Shown here: positions 18,221 to 27,292 of the stretch, piece after piece
Numbering within the stretch: the first letter of the stretch is position 1
How the letters are laid out: each line of letters begins with the position of its first letter
From: Roseovarius aestuarii
Lineage (GTDB): Bacteria; Pseudomonadota; Alphaproteobacteria; Rhodobacterales; Rhodobacteraceae
DNA: 64,000 nt
NCBI RefSeq assembly: GCF_019966515.1
Contig: NZ_JAIMIB010000022.1
Coordinates: 1-64,000, forward strand
Direction: 5' to 3'
The notes under the pieces: generated by a model
What the model was told of the DNA's origin: nothing
What the model saw: only the letters and a program-made list of their open reading frames with translations
Databases searched by the model: none
Translations under genes and position numbers: made by a program

Positions 18221-18445
18221 TCAGGCCTTGTCTTTATCGTCTTCGGGGGTCACGTCCTTGGCGGCATCAGCTGCATCTTCGGTGGCGTCGTCGATCTCTT
18301 TGTTGCCCTCGGCAACGCCTTTTTTGAACGAGGTGATCCCCTTGCCAACCTCACCCATCAGCGACGAGATCTTGCCGCGCCCGAAAAGCACCAGCACCAC
18401 GACTGCAATCAGCAGAAGGCCCGGAAGGCCGATATTGTTCAGCAT
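18221..18445 (-). CDS. tatA: Sec-independent protein translocase TatA
   Basis: 74 residues: a membrane helix ([17 protein letters not shown]), the hinge [15 protein letters not shown] and an acidic tail. It forms the pore-like component of the Tat system. The ATG at 18445 follows GGGAGAAC on the coding strand; the frame is open further upstream but gives no sensible extension. First gene of the tat operon. Confidence 0.95.
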   Translation of the reverse strand: MLNNIGLPGLLLIAVVVLVLFGRGKISSLMGEVGKGITSFKKGVAEGNKEIDDATEDAADAAKDVTPEDDKDKA

Positions 18446-18639
18446 GTCTTTGTTCTCCCTAACTCGGGGCCATCTTTGGGCGGCCCCGGGAATTTCGTCA
18501 ACTGTATCTAAGCTCTTCGGGAGCAGGTTGGAAGAACCAATGCACGGCAAGGTGAAATTTCTGTCACAAAAAACCTGCGTCTATCAGCCACTTTTTGCAG
18601 ATTTTCCTATCGGTGGTTGCAAACACTCGCCCGCACGGT

Positions 18640-19653
18640 CTAGCGGGTTGAGGCATGTTTCAGAAACTTCGCCATATCCGCGTGCTTGAGAAGGCTTTCG
18701 CCAATCTCGAAGGCCAGATGCGCGCGGGCTTCGTGATCGTGCATGGATTGGGCCAGTTTCTCGCCCAGTTCGGGGGGCAGAACCGGTCTGGTGCGGTTGT
18801 CGATCAGTAATGTCTCGGCGGCTATGCCCTCGGCATAGATGATCTGGTGCTGGTCGAAGAGCAACTGGAAATAGTCGACAAATCCGCCATCTTCGCGCAC
18901 CACCGTGTCGCCATTGACCAGATGGCGGGCGCGGACCAGCACCTCGTTCCGACCGGCGCCAAGCGCGTCCGAGCGCTGGTAGATGAACAGCCGGTGATCG
19001 GGACTGACCAATAGATCTTCTTCGTTGTGCAGCGTGCCTGCCTTGATCCGGATTGGAGCGAAATCGCCGGTGGCGCGGACGGTGGCGTGGCCGATCCAGC
19101 GGATTTTCTGGACGCCGTCGTCTCGGGTCAGCACCGGATCGCCCACTTTCAGATCCTCGATTCGTCTTTGCGCGCCAGAGCCAAGCGTGATCTTTGTGCC
19201 CCGTGAAAATGAGACGCAGGCGGCTTCAGCGAACTTGACATTGGCGGTGTCGCGGTTGATGCCGACGAGCGCATAACCTACCCGGCAAGTCAGCGGTGCA
19301 AAAGGCAGCGCGTAGACCTCCTCGACATCGCCTTTGGCATCCACCTCGACCAGAATAAGCACTTCAGTTGTGGCTCCATTACCCGACATCAGCGTCAGGC
19401 AGCTATCGAGATGCAAAACGGCGCCGGGCCGACCGATCGCGGTATCCTCTGCGATCACATGTTCGCCCTTGCCGTCGCTTTGCAGCGAAAGCCTGAATTG
19501 CTTGCTGTTGCTGCGAAGCTCATACGTGTCATCAAGATCCAGCTCATCGGCGAACGAGATCGGATCGCCAAGATTGGCACCGGTGACAACGCTCAAGTCC
19601 GCCGACCGGTAGACCGGCACGGATTGCGTGGGCTCTGGCACGGAATCGCTCAT
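18640..19653 (-). CDS. Hint-domain (Hedgehog/intein-type) protein
   Basis: 337 residues. A first domain of about 150 residues is unrecognised. A Hint module begins around 158 (VSFSRGTKITLGSGAQRRIEDLK): the splice-type motif with GDPVLTRD, IRWIGHATV and later SPDHRLFIYQ. The position of the usual nucleophilic Cys just before the motif reads AACVSF, so a Cys is present. Proteins of this type are numerous in Rhodobacteraceae and often accompany secreted or surface proteins; whether they self-cleave is not known. No secretion signal is obvious. Confidence 0.75.
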   Translation of the reverse strand: MSDSVPEPTQSVPVYRSADLSVVTGANLGDPISFADELDLDDTYELRSNSKQFRLSLQSDGKGEHVIAEDTAIGRPGAVLHLDSCLTLMSGNGATTEVLILVEVDAKGDVEEVYALPFAPLTCRVGYALVGINRDTANVKFAEAACVSFSRGTKITLGSGAQRRIEDLKVGDPVLTRDDGVQKIRWIGHATVRATGDFAPIRIKAGTLHNEEDLLVSPDHRLFIYQRSDALGAGRNEVLVRARHLVNGDTVVREDGGFVDYFQLLFDQHQIIYAEGIAAETLLIDNRTRPVLPPELGEKLAQSMHDHEARAHLAFEIGESLLKHADMAKFLKHASTR

Positions 19654-19803
19654 CTCTGATTATAGTTCTCGATATGGTTACTGCCCGAGGCTGACAGGCT
19701 AATCTAGGATTGTGGCCTTATCGGGTCAATGCGCCAGTGTTTCTCTGGCTATCGTGGCGGATCGGATGCTATGCGTCAGGGGGAATTAGGGAGGAGTTGC
19801 ATC

Positions 19804-20583
19804 ATGGATCTGGGAATACGTGGAAAAAGAGCGCTTGTCTGTGCCTCGTCCAAAGGTTTGGGGCTGGGTTGCGCCCGGGCACTGGCCGAGGCAGGCGTCG
19901 ACCTGGTGATGAATGCGCGCGGCAGCGAGACGCTTGAAGCCGCTGCCGCTGCGATCCGCGAAGAGTTCGGTGTCGAGGTGGCGACGGTGGCCACGGATGT
20001 GACCACGCCCGAGGGACAGGAAGCGGTGCTTGAGGCGGCGCAGGGTGTCGATATTCTGGTGACCAATGCGGGCGGACCACCGCCGGGGCTGTGGTCGGAC
20101 TGGGATCGCGAGGACTTCATCAGGGCGCTGGATGCCAACATGCTGACGCCGATTGCGTTGATGAAAGCCCTGTTGCCGGGCATGATGGAACGTGGCTGGG
20201 GCCGGGTGGTCAATATCACATCGGTCAGCGTCAAGGCGCCGGTGCCGGTGCTGGGGCTTAGCAATTCCGCCCGGGCGGGCCTGACCGGTTATGTGGCCGG
20301 GACATCCCGTCAGGTTGCCGGTTCCGGTGTCGTTATCAATAACTTGCAGCCTGGAATTCATGCAACTGACAGGGCCGTTTCGCTGGATAATACGGCAGCT
20401 CAGGCGCAGGGGATCACGGTCGAGCAGGCCAAAGCCAACCGCAATACCACCATCCCCGCCGGTCGCTACGGCACGATCGAGGAATTCGGCGCCACCTGCG
20501 CCTTCATGTGTTCGCAATATGCGGGTTACATGATCGGGCAGAATATCCTCTTGGATGGCGGCGCCACCAATTCAACGATGTGA
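19804..20583 (+). CDS. SDR-family oxidoreductase
   Basis: 259 residues. VCASSKGLGLGCARALAEAG is a slightly altered NAD(P) site and NAGG-PPPG marks the second motif. In the active site, where SDRs have Tyr-x-x-x-Lys, the sequence reads LSNSARAGLTGY, with Ser-Asn-Ser-Ala-Arg in that region. The catalytic Tyr and Lys are therefore not in the usual place, as in some FabG-like homologues. The ATG at 19804 has AGGGAGGAG upstream. The substrate is unknown. Ends 6 bp before the AlkC-like gene. Confidence 0.8.
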   Translation: MDLGIRGKRALVCASSKGLGLGCARALAEAGVDLVMNARGSETLEAAAAAIREEFGVEVATVATDVTTPEGQEAVLEAAQGVDILVTNAGGPPPGLWSDWDREDFIRALDANMLTPIALMKALLPGMMERGWGRVVNITSVSVKAPVPVLGLSNSARAGLTGYVAGTSRQVAGSGVVINNLQPGIHATDRAVSLDNTAAQAQGITVEQAKANRNTTIPAGRYGTIEEFGATCAFMCSQYAGYMIGQNILLDGGATNSTM

Positions 20584-20589
20584 TCACCT

Positions 20590-21717
20590 GTGGCGCAAGG
20601 GTTTTCGCTGAAAGATCAGCTGTTTAATGCAGTTTCCATCGGCGATCTGGCGGCTGAGTTCGCCGTCGGCGTGCCGGGATTTGATGCAGAAAGGTTCCAT
20701 GCGGCGGTCATGGCCGGGCTTGCCCCGCGTGAATTGCTGGCTCGGCTCGACTGGATTGCCGATTGTCTGGAGCCGCAGCTGGCGGCTGATTTCCCCACGA
20801 TGGCGGATCAGTTACAGGCGGCGATGGTGCCTGAGCTGGACCCAAGTCTGAGCGACGATGATTTCGGCCGGTTCATCCATGCAGTGCCCGGTATTCTGGC
20901 CGTTCGTCACGGGCTGGAAGAGCATCGTGAGCGGGCGCTGGACCTGCTTTACGCCGCCACCAAACGGTTTTCGATGGAGTTTTACATCCGCCCGTTTCTG
21001 AACCGTTGGCCCGCTGAAACGCTGACACGGCTTGCCCTCTGGGCGGTGGATGAAAACTATCATGTACGACGGCTGGTATCCGAGGGGACACGCCCGAAAC
21101 TGCCCTGGGCCGGGAAGGTGACGATTGATCCGATGGCGCCCTTGCCATTGCTTGATACTTTGCACGCGGACCAGACGCGATATGTTGTAAGATCGGTCGC
21201 CAACCATCTGAATGATATTGCAAACATTGACCCGGACGCTGTGGTCTCCAGGTTGAAAACATGGCGCGAGGCGGGGCGTCAATCCCCCAACGAACTGGAA
21301 TGGTTGACCCGCCATGCATTGCGCACGCTGGTCAAGACCGGTGATCCGCAAGCGCTGCGGTTGTTGGGATATCGCGATGACATCGAGGTCAAGGCGCATA
21401 TCGTGATCAAACCGGGGCCGGTGCGCATTGGTGAAATCCTTGAATTCACGGCCAATGTCGAGACGCAGGAACCCGCAAATCTGCTGGTAGATTATGTGCT
21501 GCATTTTCACCGGCCGGGGCGGCGCGCAGGGCGGAAGGTGTTCAAGTTGAAACAGGGTCGCTCGCAGGCCGGTAAACCGATGGCCTTCCTGAAGAAACAT
21601 ACGCTGAAAGGGAATGCCACGACCTTCACACTGCATCCCGGGCCGCATCAGATCGAACTGCAGGTAAATGGGCAGTGTGTCGCAGCTGTCGCATTCGATC
21701 TGCAGCCCGCAACCTGA
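20590..21717 (+). CDS. DNA alkylation repair protein, AlkC-like
   Basis: 375 residues from a GTG start. The first 270 residues are HEAT-like helical repeats with the family segment NYHVRRLVSEGTRPKLPW, seen in AlkC/AlkD-type glycosylases that remove 3-methyladenine-type lesions. The last 100 residues form a beta-rich (Ig-like) domain, as in AlkC. It follows an SDR gene by 6 bp, probably co-transcribed. The activity on damaged DNA is inferred from the family. Confidence 0.8.
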   Translation: MAQGFSLKDQLFNAVSIGDLAAEFAVGVPGFDAERFHAAVMAGLAPRELLARLDWIADCLEPQLAADFPTMADQLQAAMVPELDPSLSDDDFGRFIHAVPGILAVRHGLEEHRERALDLLYAATKRFSMEFYIRPFLNRWPAETLTRLALWAVDENYHVRRLVSEGTRPKLPWAGKVTIDPMAPLPLLDTLHADQTRYVVRSVANHLNDIANIDPDAVVSRLKTWREAGRQSPNELEWLTRHALRTLVKTGDPQALRLLGYRDDIEVKAHIVIKPGPVRIGEILEFTANVETQEPANLLVDYVLHFHRPGRRAGRKVFKLKQGRSQAGKPMAFLKKHTLKGNATTFTLHPGPHQIELQVNGQCVAAVAFDLQPAT

Positions 21718-21818
21718 ACGTTAATCACATTCGCGTCGGTGTTTGAAACACCGGCTGGCCAGACTGCAGGGTGACTGCTACGCCGGTTCGAACGATCGAG
21801 CGAAACAGGACATCCCTC

Positions 21819-23186
21819 ATGCAAGCCGCCGCTATCATTGCGATTTTCAGCCTTGTTATTCTGGCCAGCCTTGCCGTCGCACCGCGCCGCGCCACGATAG
21901 ACGGGTTCTTTGGCGGGGCCGGGGCCTCGGGTCGGGCGCCGGGTCTGCTGGTGCTGGTGCTGAGCCAGGTGACCACCTGGATTTTCGCTCGCTCCCTGAT
22001 GAACGCCGCCATTCTGGGGTATTTCTACGGCATATGGGGCACCTTGGCTTACGCCGCCTATTATGGCTCGTTCCTGACCGGTGGCTTCATCGTTGGGCGG
22101 CTGCGCGACGGCGGAGCCGGATCAGTGCAGGATTGGCTGGGTGCGCGGTTCGGCGTCGCGGGCGTGACCTGCTACAACGTGGTGATTGCGCTGCGGCTGC
22201 TGTCGGAGGTTTTCGCCAATCTGTTGGTTGTCGGGCTGATCTTTGCCGCCGCCTTGCCCGAGGTTGGGCTGGCGCGGGAGGCTTCCATCCTGCTGGTGGC
22301 GGTGCTTGGGCTTGCCTACAGCGCCTGGGGCGGGCTGAGCGCGGCGCTGCGCACCGATGTGTTGCAAATGCTGGTTTTCCTGGTGATTTTTGCGTTGGCC
22401 TTCGGGGCGCTGGTGACCAGCCCGGGGTTTGATCTGGGCGCGGTTCTGACCTCGCAAGGGACTAGCGGGTCGTGGAACGGGCAGGTACTGCTGCTGGTCG
22501 CATTCCTACAGGTGTTTTCATATCCCGCCCATGATCCGGTGATGATGGACCGTGGTTTCATCGCTGACCGGGATACGACACGACGGTCGTTCCTGCATGC
22601 GTTCTGGATTTCCGGCCTTTGCATCATCGCCTTCGGCTTTTTCGGCATTCAGGCAGCTATCATCGGCGCCGAATACGAGGGGCAACTGATTGGCACATGG
22701 ATGGGCATGTTCCCGCCCTGGCTTTTCGTGGCATTGCTGGTGTCGCTGCTGATTTCGGCGCTGAGTACGCTTGATTCAGCATTGGCAAGCGCTGCGCGGC
22801 TGGTCGTGGACGAGCTGAAACTGACACCCCGCACCCTGAATGGCGGCCGGGTTGCGATGATCGTTTTCATGATTGCCGGGGCGCTGCTGACGCTCTGGGG
22901 TAATCAGACGCTGTTTGATGCGGTTGCGGTCAGCGGCACCGCCAGCATGTTCCTGACGCCCGTACTGTTGGTGGGTCTGGTTCTGCGGCGCGAGGTGGCG
23001 TTGTGGTCGTATATGGTGGCCTTCGGTGCGGCAATAATGGGAGCCGCCGCCTATTTCGCCCGGGAAGATGTATTCACCGCGATCCTCTCCGAGGCGCATA
23101 AATACGAGCAGTTGCTGGTGATCTGTGTCGGCGTGCTGGTCGTGGGCTTTACCGCCGTTCTGCTGGGATCACGCAAGGCCCTGTGA
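21819..23186 (+). CDS. Sodium:solute symporter family transporter
   Basis: About 455 residues with roughly 12-13 membrane helices and the SSSF fold (TWIFARSLMNAA, VFSYPAHDPVMMDRGFIADR, SALSTLDSALASAAR). It resembles uncharacterised members of the proline/panthothenate symporter group; the substrate is not indicated. The ATG at 21819 was chosen over the GTG at 21771 because CAGGA precedes it and the first helix begins right after it. A stand-alone gene. Confidence 0.85.
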   Translation: MQAAAIIAIFSLVILASLAVAPRRATIDGFFGGAGASGRAPGLLVLVLSQVTTWIFARSLMNAAILGYFYGIWGTLAYAAYYGSFLTGGFIVGRLRDGGAGSVQDWLGARFGVAGVTCYNVVIALRLLSEVFANLLVVGLIFAAALPEVGLAREASILLVAVLGLAYSAWGGLSAALRTDVLQMLVFLVIFALAFGALVTSPGFDLGAVLTSQGTSGSWNGQVLLLVAFLQVFSYPAHDPVMMDRGFIADRDTTRRSFLHAFWISGLCIIAFGFFGIQAAIIGAEYEGQLIGTWMGMFPPWLFVALLVSLLISALSTLDSALASAARLVVDELKLTPRTLNGGRVAMIVFMIAGALLTLWGNQTLFDAVAVSGTASMFLTPVLLVGLVLRREVALWSYMVAFGAAIMGAAAYFAREDVFTAILSEAHKYEQLLVICVGVLVVGFTAVLLGSRKAL

Positions 23187-23281
23187 GCGGTTATCGTGGT
23201 TTCTATTGCCTCGCGACAGCTTGGTTGCTATCTGGCCTGCGTATAAGTCTGATCAATTTGATCGGAAAAACGTGAGGCCCC

Positions 23282-24367
23282 GTGGACGCAAGCCCCCCAA
23301 GACTAGAGATCAGGAACCTCACGCGCCGCTATGACGGGCGCGTGGTGGTCGAGGATGTGTCGCTCGCGGTGCAGCCGGGGCAGGTGACCTGCCTGCTGGG
23401 GCCGTCGGGGTGCGGCAAATCGACGACGTTGCGCATGATCGCGGGCGTCGAGATGCAGGATAGCGGCGAGATCTGGGTCGATGGCAAGCTGATTTGCGAC
23501 ACCGTCTTTCGCATCCCGCCCGAACGACGGCATATCGGGCTGATGTTTCAGGACTTCGCGCTGTTTCCGCATCTGCGCGTGGGTGAGAATGTGGCGTTCG
23601 GGCTTGAGGGTGACAAGGTCGAGAAGGGCAAGCGGGTTGAAACCCTGTTGGCGCGCGTGGGCATGCAGAGCTATGTCGATGCCTATCCGCACGAGCTGTC
23701 AGGCGGCGAACAGCAGCGCGTAGCTTTGGCGCGCGCGCTCGCACCACGTCCCCGGATCATGCTGATGGACGAGCCGTTTTCGGGGCTGGATAACCGGTTG
23801 CGTGATGGCATTCGCGATGAGACGCTGGAAATCCTGCGCGAACAGGACACCGCCGTGTTGCTGGTCACCCACGAGCCGGAAGAGGCGATGCGCATGGCCG
23901 ATGAGATCGCGCTGATGCGCGGCGGACGGATCGTACAGCAGGGCGCGCCCTATAATATCTACAACGCGCCAATGGATCGTGACGCGGTTTCTTTCTTCAG
24001 CGATATCAATGTGATCCGAGGTGATGTTAAGGGGTCTTTGGTGGATACGCCCTTTGGCCAATTCCTGGCGCCGGGCGTTATGGAAGGCCATGAGGTCGAG
24101 ATCGTTATCCGGCCACAGCATATCAAGATCGACTTTGACCGGGATGGGCGCGGACCCAATTCGACACCGGCGGACGGTACGCCCGCACGGGGCATCGTGC
24201 AGCGGGCGCGGTTCATGGGCAGCGAAAGCCTGATGGAATTCCGCATGGATCATGACGGCTCGATCCTCAAGGCGACCGTCCCCAACGTGTTCCTGCCCAA
24301 GCCCGGTAAGCCCCTGTGGCTGATGATCCGGCGTGACCGGTGTTTCGTTTTTCCGGTGAAGGGATAG
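23282..24367 (+). CDS. ABC transporter ATP-binding protein (spermidine/Fe3+ type), orphan
   Basis: 361 residues from a GTG start. Walker A GPSGCGKSTTLRM, signature LSGGEQQRVALARAL, Walker B IMLMDEPFSGLD, and a C-terminal TOBE-like domain (residues 270-361, with IVIRPQHIKI). These are features of PotA/FbpC-type importers. No permease or binding protein is nearby, so partners must be elsewhere. It is followed 3 bp later by an SDR gene, likely in one transcript. Confidence 0.85.
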   Translation: MDASPPRLEIRNLTRRYDGRVVVEDVSLAVQPGQVTCLLGPSGCGKSTTLRMIAGVEMQDSGEIWVDGKLICDTVFRIPPERRHIGLMFQDFALFPHLRVGENVAFGLEGDKVEKGKRVETLLARVGMQSYVDAYPHELSGGEQQRVALARALAPRPRIMLMDEPFSGLDNRLRDGIRDETLEILREQDTAVLLVTHEPEEAMRMADEIALMRGGRIVQQGAPYNIYNAPMDRDAVSFFSDINVIRGDVKGSLVDTPFGQFLAPGVMEGHEVEIVIRPQHIKIDFDRDGRGPNSTPADGTPARGIVQRARFMGSESLMEFRMDHDGSILKATVPNVFLPKPGKPLWLMIRRDRCFVFPVKG

Positions 24368-24370
24368 GTC

Positions 24371-25126
24371 ATGACCGATCTGACAGGCAAACGCGCATTG
24401 GTGACCGGTGGGGCCGGCGGTATCGGCATGGCCTGTGCCGAGGGTTTGGCGAAGGCAGGTGCAAAGGTTACCATCACGGATGTATCCGCGGAAGCCTGTG
24501 AACGTGCGGTGTCGGACCTGCCCGATGGCATCGACTGGATTGCCTTTGACGTGGCCGACCGGGCGGCGGTTGAGGCTGGCTTTGCCACGCTGGAAGCGCA
24601 GGGTGGGGTGGACATATTGGTAACCTGTGCGGCGATCGTAAAAGCAGCGCGCTTGCTGGATTTCGACGCGCAGGAATTCTCGCGCATCATCGACGTGAAC
24701 CTGACCGGCACCTTCCATTGCTGTCAGCTGGCGGGGCGTCAGATGGTGCAAAAGGGCTGGGGCCGGATCATCACGCTAAGCTCGGTCAACGGCCAGATCG
24801 CCAATATCGGACGCGGTGCCTATTCCTGCTCCAAGGGCGGCGTCGATATGTTGACACGCCTTCTCGCGGCAGAACTGGGTGGCAGCGGCGTGACGGCGAA
24901 TGCGGTGGCACCGATCCCGGTCGATACGCCGATGATCAAACAGGTGCACGGCCCCAAGGACCGCGAGCTCTGGTATGCGCAAACGCCGATCGAGCGCTAT
25001 GCCGAGCCTGCAGAGGTCGCATCGGCCGTGTGTTACCTGGCCTCGGATGAGGCGGCGTTCATCAACGGGCATATCCTGAATGTTGATGGTGGTTTCATGG
25101 CCTCGGGCGTTTTGCCACGCGGATGA
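24371..25126 (+). CDS. SDR-family oxidoreductase
   Basis: 251 residues, classical SDR: VTGGAGGIGMACAEGLAKAG cofactor site, the CAAIVKAARL segment where NNAG usually occurs, catalytic Ser in LSSVNGQ, and YSCSKGGVDMLTR giving Tyr-x-x-x-Lys. The C-terminus INGHILNVDGGFMASG is typical of FabG-like enzymes. Substrate unknown. It begins 3 bp after the orphan ABC ATPase, so co-transcription is likely. Confidence 0.9.
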   Translation: MTDLTGKRALVTGGAGGIGMACAEGLAKAGAKVTITDVSAEACERAVSDLPDGIDWIAFDVADRAAVEAGFATLEAQGGVDILVTCAAIVKAARLLDFDAQEFSRIIDVNLTGTFHCCQLAGRQMVQKGWGRIITLSSVNGQIANIGRGAYSCSKGGVDMLTRLLAAELGGSGVTANAVAPIPVDTPMIKQVHGPKDRELWYAQTPIERYAEPAEVASAVCYLASDEAAFINGHILNVDGGFMASGVLPRG

Positions 25127-25197
25127 TAAGAGCCTGATTTTACGCGCTCAGGTTGTTGTGCTAGAGTGATCCCATTGACCGCGATTTTTGCGGACCA

Positions 25198-26319
25198 GTG
25201 GATTTAGACATGCGTAATTTCCTGACTGAAAAGCGACGGGTGCACCCGGCCTGTTTTCTGATCCTGGCGGCCCCTGTCCTGATCTTTGTCCTCAGCGATT
25301 GGCTGGTGCCCAATCTTGGCGTGCCGATGCTGGATGTCAGCGCCGACGAGTTGTTGATTGACGGCAAGGGGTATCTCGAGGCGGCAGGGCGCAACCGATA
25401 TCTGGGAGCGCTGTTGTTTTTCACCGTTCTGGTGATCATAGCCGTGGCAATGTTCCTGGGTGAGTTGATGCGACCACTGACGGTGTGGACAAGGGTGTTG
25501 GCGTTCGCAGCGCTGGTCGCGGTGCAGCTTCCGGTGCTCAGCGCGGTGGTCGGTCATCAGGAAGAGGCGATCTGGAGCTGGCGAGCCTATCATCAGGTCG
25601 GCACCGATGTGATGGACGAGGTGCTGTCGCGCGGCACGGTGCGGCGCTGTCAGGAACTGACCTGGAATGATGGCGTGGCCGATTATCGTACGCTACCGGA
25701 AAAGACCTTACTTCTGGGCCGAAAGTGCACGGATAATCCGGCGATGGCGCTGTTTCGGTTGTTACTGGATTTCGCTTCACTGCTTTCGGGGATTGGCGTG
25801 GCGGCGTTGGTGCTGGGGATGATCCTGTCTCTGTCCTGTCCGCCCTCTGGCACGCCGCTCGAGGAGCGCGCCTTTGATCACGGCCGCAATCAGCGGGCGG
25901 CGCGGCGGTTTCTCTATCTGGCCGGGCTGATGCTGAGTTCGGGCATGTTCATGGCGATGGCATGGATGCATTGGCCGCTGCCCTTTGTCGATAGCAAGGC
26001 GCATCCGGGTTATGCCGATACGATCAAGGCGACGCTGTTCTATAGCGGCGTCTTTTACACGCTGTTGATCGTCACCGGGTTCGGGCCGGTGATGTATCTG
26101 GCCGCACGGCGATCGGACAAGCTCGCCATGGAAAGCATGATGGTCGAGGAAAGCAGGCCCGAGGCAGCCTCTGACAGCGACGTGCCGACGGTTACGCGGC
26201 TGGACAAGTGGAAGGCGCGCCATGGGCTACAGATCAGTATGACCGAGGCAATTCAGGCACTGGTCGCCACAAGCTCGCCCTTGCTGACCGCTTTCGCCGG
26301 AAGTTTCGCACCGGTCTGA
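25198..26319 (+). CDS. Hypothetical multi-pass membrane protein
   Basis: About 370 residues with six hydrophobic stretches (near residues 20-38, 60-85, 95-115, 190-215, 235-260 and 275-300 by eye) and a charged C-terminal tail. No conserved catalytic motif. GTG at 25198 and ATG at 25210 are both possible starts. Composition matches neighbouring core genes. I do not recognise the family. Confidence 0.65.
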   Translation: MDLDMRNFLTEKRRVHPACFLILAAPVLIFVLSDWLVPNLGVPMLDVSADELLIDGKGYLEAAGRNRYLGALLFFTVLVIIAVAMFLGELMRPLTVWTRVLAFAALVAVQLPVLSAVVGHQEEAIWSWRAYHQVGTDVMDEVLSRGTVRRCQELTWNDGVADYRTLPEKTLLLGRKCTDNPAMALFRLLLDFASLLSGIGVAALVLGMILSLSCPPSGTPLEERAFDHGRNQRAARRFLYLAGLMLSSGMFMAMAWMHWPLPFVDSKAHPGYADTIKATLFYSGVFYTLLIVTGFGPVMYLAARRSDKLAMESMMVEESRPEAASDSDVPTVTRLDKWKARHGLQISMTEAIQALVATSSPLLTAFAGSFAPV

Positions 26320-26430
26320 GGTTTGGCAGTGTGGAGTGGGCATGTCGGCTCTGAGGCAAGAGGAGACAATTTGCAGAGGGTGTGATAAATCCGCTGTATT
26401 TTGTCGCTAAGAGGGTTGGATAAGGCACCT

Positions 26431-27207
26431 ATGCTGGAGTTTGATGCGCAGACGGCGCAGCTTTTAGATACTGCCTATCAAGGCGCGGATGTCACGCGAA
26501 GACGGCAAGCCTCCTTTGATGCTCTTAAGCCAAGCCCCGATGAATCCATTTTGGATGTTGGTAGCGGAAATGGGCTTCTCACCGCTGAGTTGGCACGTGC
26601 CGTGGGCCCAAAAGGGCGGGTAATCGGTGTTGACCCAAGCGGCGACATGAGGCAATCCGCAATACGACGATGTCGGGAGTTCGACTGGGTAGATATTGTC
26701 GAAGGCTCAGCCAACCATTTGCCAGTGGCAGACGCAACGATCGACAAAGCGGTTTCTGTGCAAGTATTTGAATATATTAGTGATATTTCCAGCGCGGTGA
26801 AGGAAGTACGTCGTGCGCTCAAGCCAGACGGAAAACTGGTTGTGGGAGATATTCACTTTGATAGCTTAGTTTGGTTTAGCAATTCACCTGAGCGGATGGC
26901 GCGTATGTTGGCTGCTTGGGACAACCACTTCGCTGAACGTACCGTGCCTGCACTTTTGCCGCCAATTCTCAAGAATGCTGGATTCGCTGTTGAGTCCGTC
27001 CATCCGATCACCGTCTGCGACCATCAATTGAAACCCGACGGGCTTGCGAACATGATGATGATTTTGATGGAGAATTATGCTGTAGCCAACAGTTACTTGT
27101 CTCAAGAAGAAGCAAGTAAATGGGCCGAGGAGCAGAGAAACTTGGCCGCAGAGGGTAGCTTCTTCTTCTCCGTCACTCATTTTGTGGTGAGTGCAAGGAA
27201 AATCTGA
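26431..27207 (+). CDS. SAM-dependent methyltransferase (class I)
   Basis: 258 residues. ILDVGSGNGLLTAELARAVG with VIGVDPSGDM is the SAM-binding motif, followed by the middle segment KAVSVQVFEYISD. It is closest in style to UbiE/Methyltransf_11 enzymes; the substrate is not known. GC is lower than in the genes before it. It lies 23 bp before the target duplication of the transposon, which inserted just behind its stop codon without breaking it. Confidence 0.85.
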   Translation: MLEFDAQTAQLLDTAYQGADVTRRRQASFDALKPSPDESILDVGSGNGLLTAELARAVGPKGRVIGVDPSGDMRQSAIRRCREFDWVDIVEGSANHLPVADATIDKAVSVQVFEYISDISSAVKEVRRALKPDGKLVVGDIHFDSLVWFSNSPERMARMLAAWDNHFAERTVPALLPPILKNAGFAVESVHPITVCDHQLKPDGLANMMMILMENYAVANSYLSQEEASKWAEEQRNLAAEGSFFFSVTHFVVSARKI

Positions 27208-27222
27208 CTTTTTTAAACGGAA

Positions 27223-27230
27223 GATTTGTC
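27223..27230. repeat. Target-site duplication, left copy
   Basis: GATTTGTC lies directly outside the left terminal repeat and is repeated exactly at 30546-30553. An 8-bp duplication is the length expected for the IS1595 family. Confidence 0.9.
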
Positions 27231-27255
27231 CGGCCTTATGTATCAAACGCACCAA
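27231..27255 (+). repeat. Left terminal inverted repeat of the IS1595 transposon
   Basis: 25 bp identical to the reverse complement of 30521-30545. The tip is CGGCC. Confidence 0.92.
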
Positions 27256-27292
27256 GGTGTGAGCGATGATTAAGGTGATCGCACTGGCAGCC

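Noticed and set aside
27223-27255. Attachment site for a phage
   Set aside because: The exact terminal repeats plus 8-bp duplication and an IS1595 transposase explain the structure fully.
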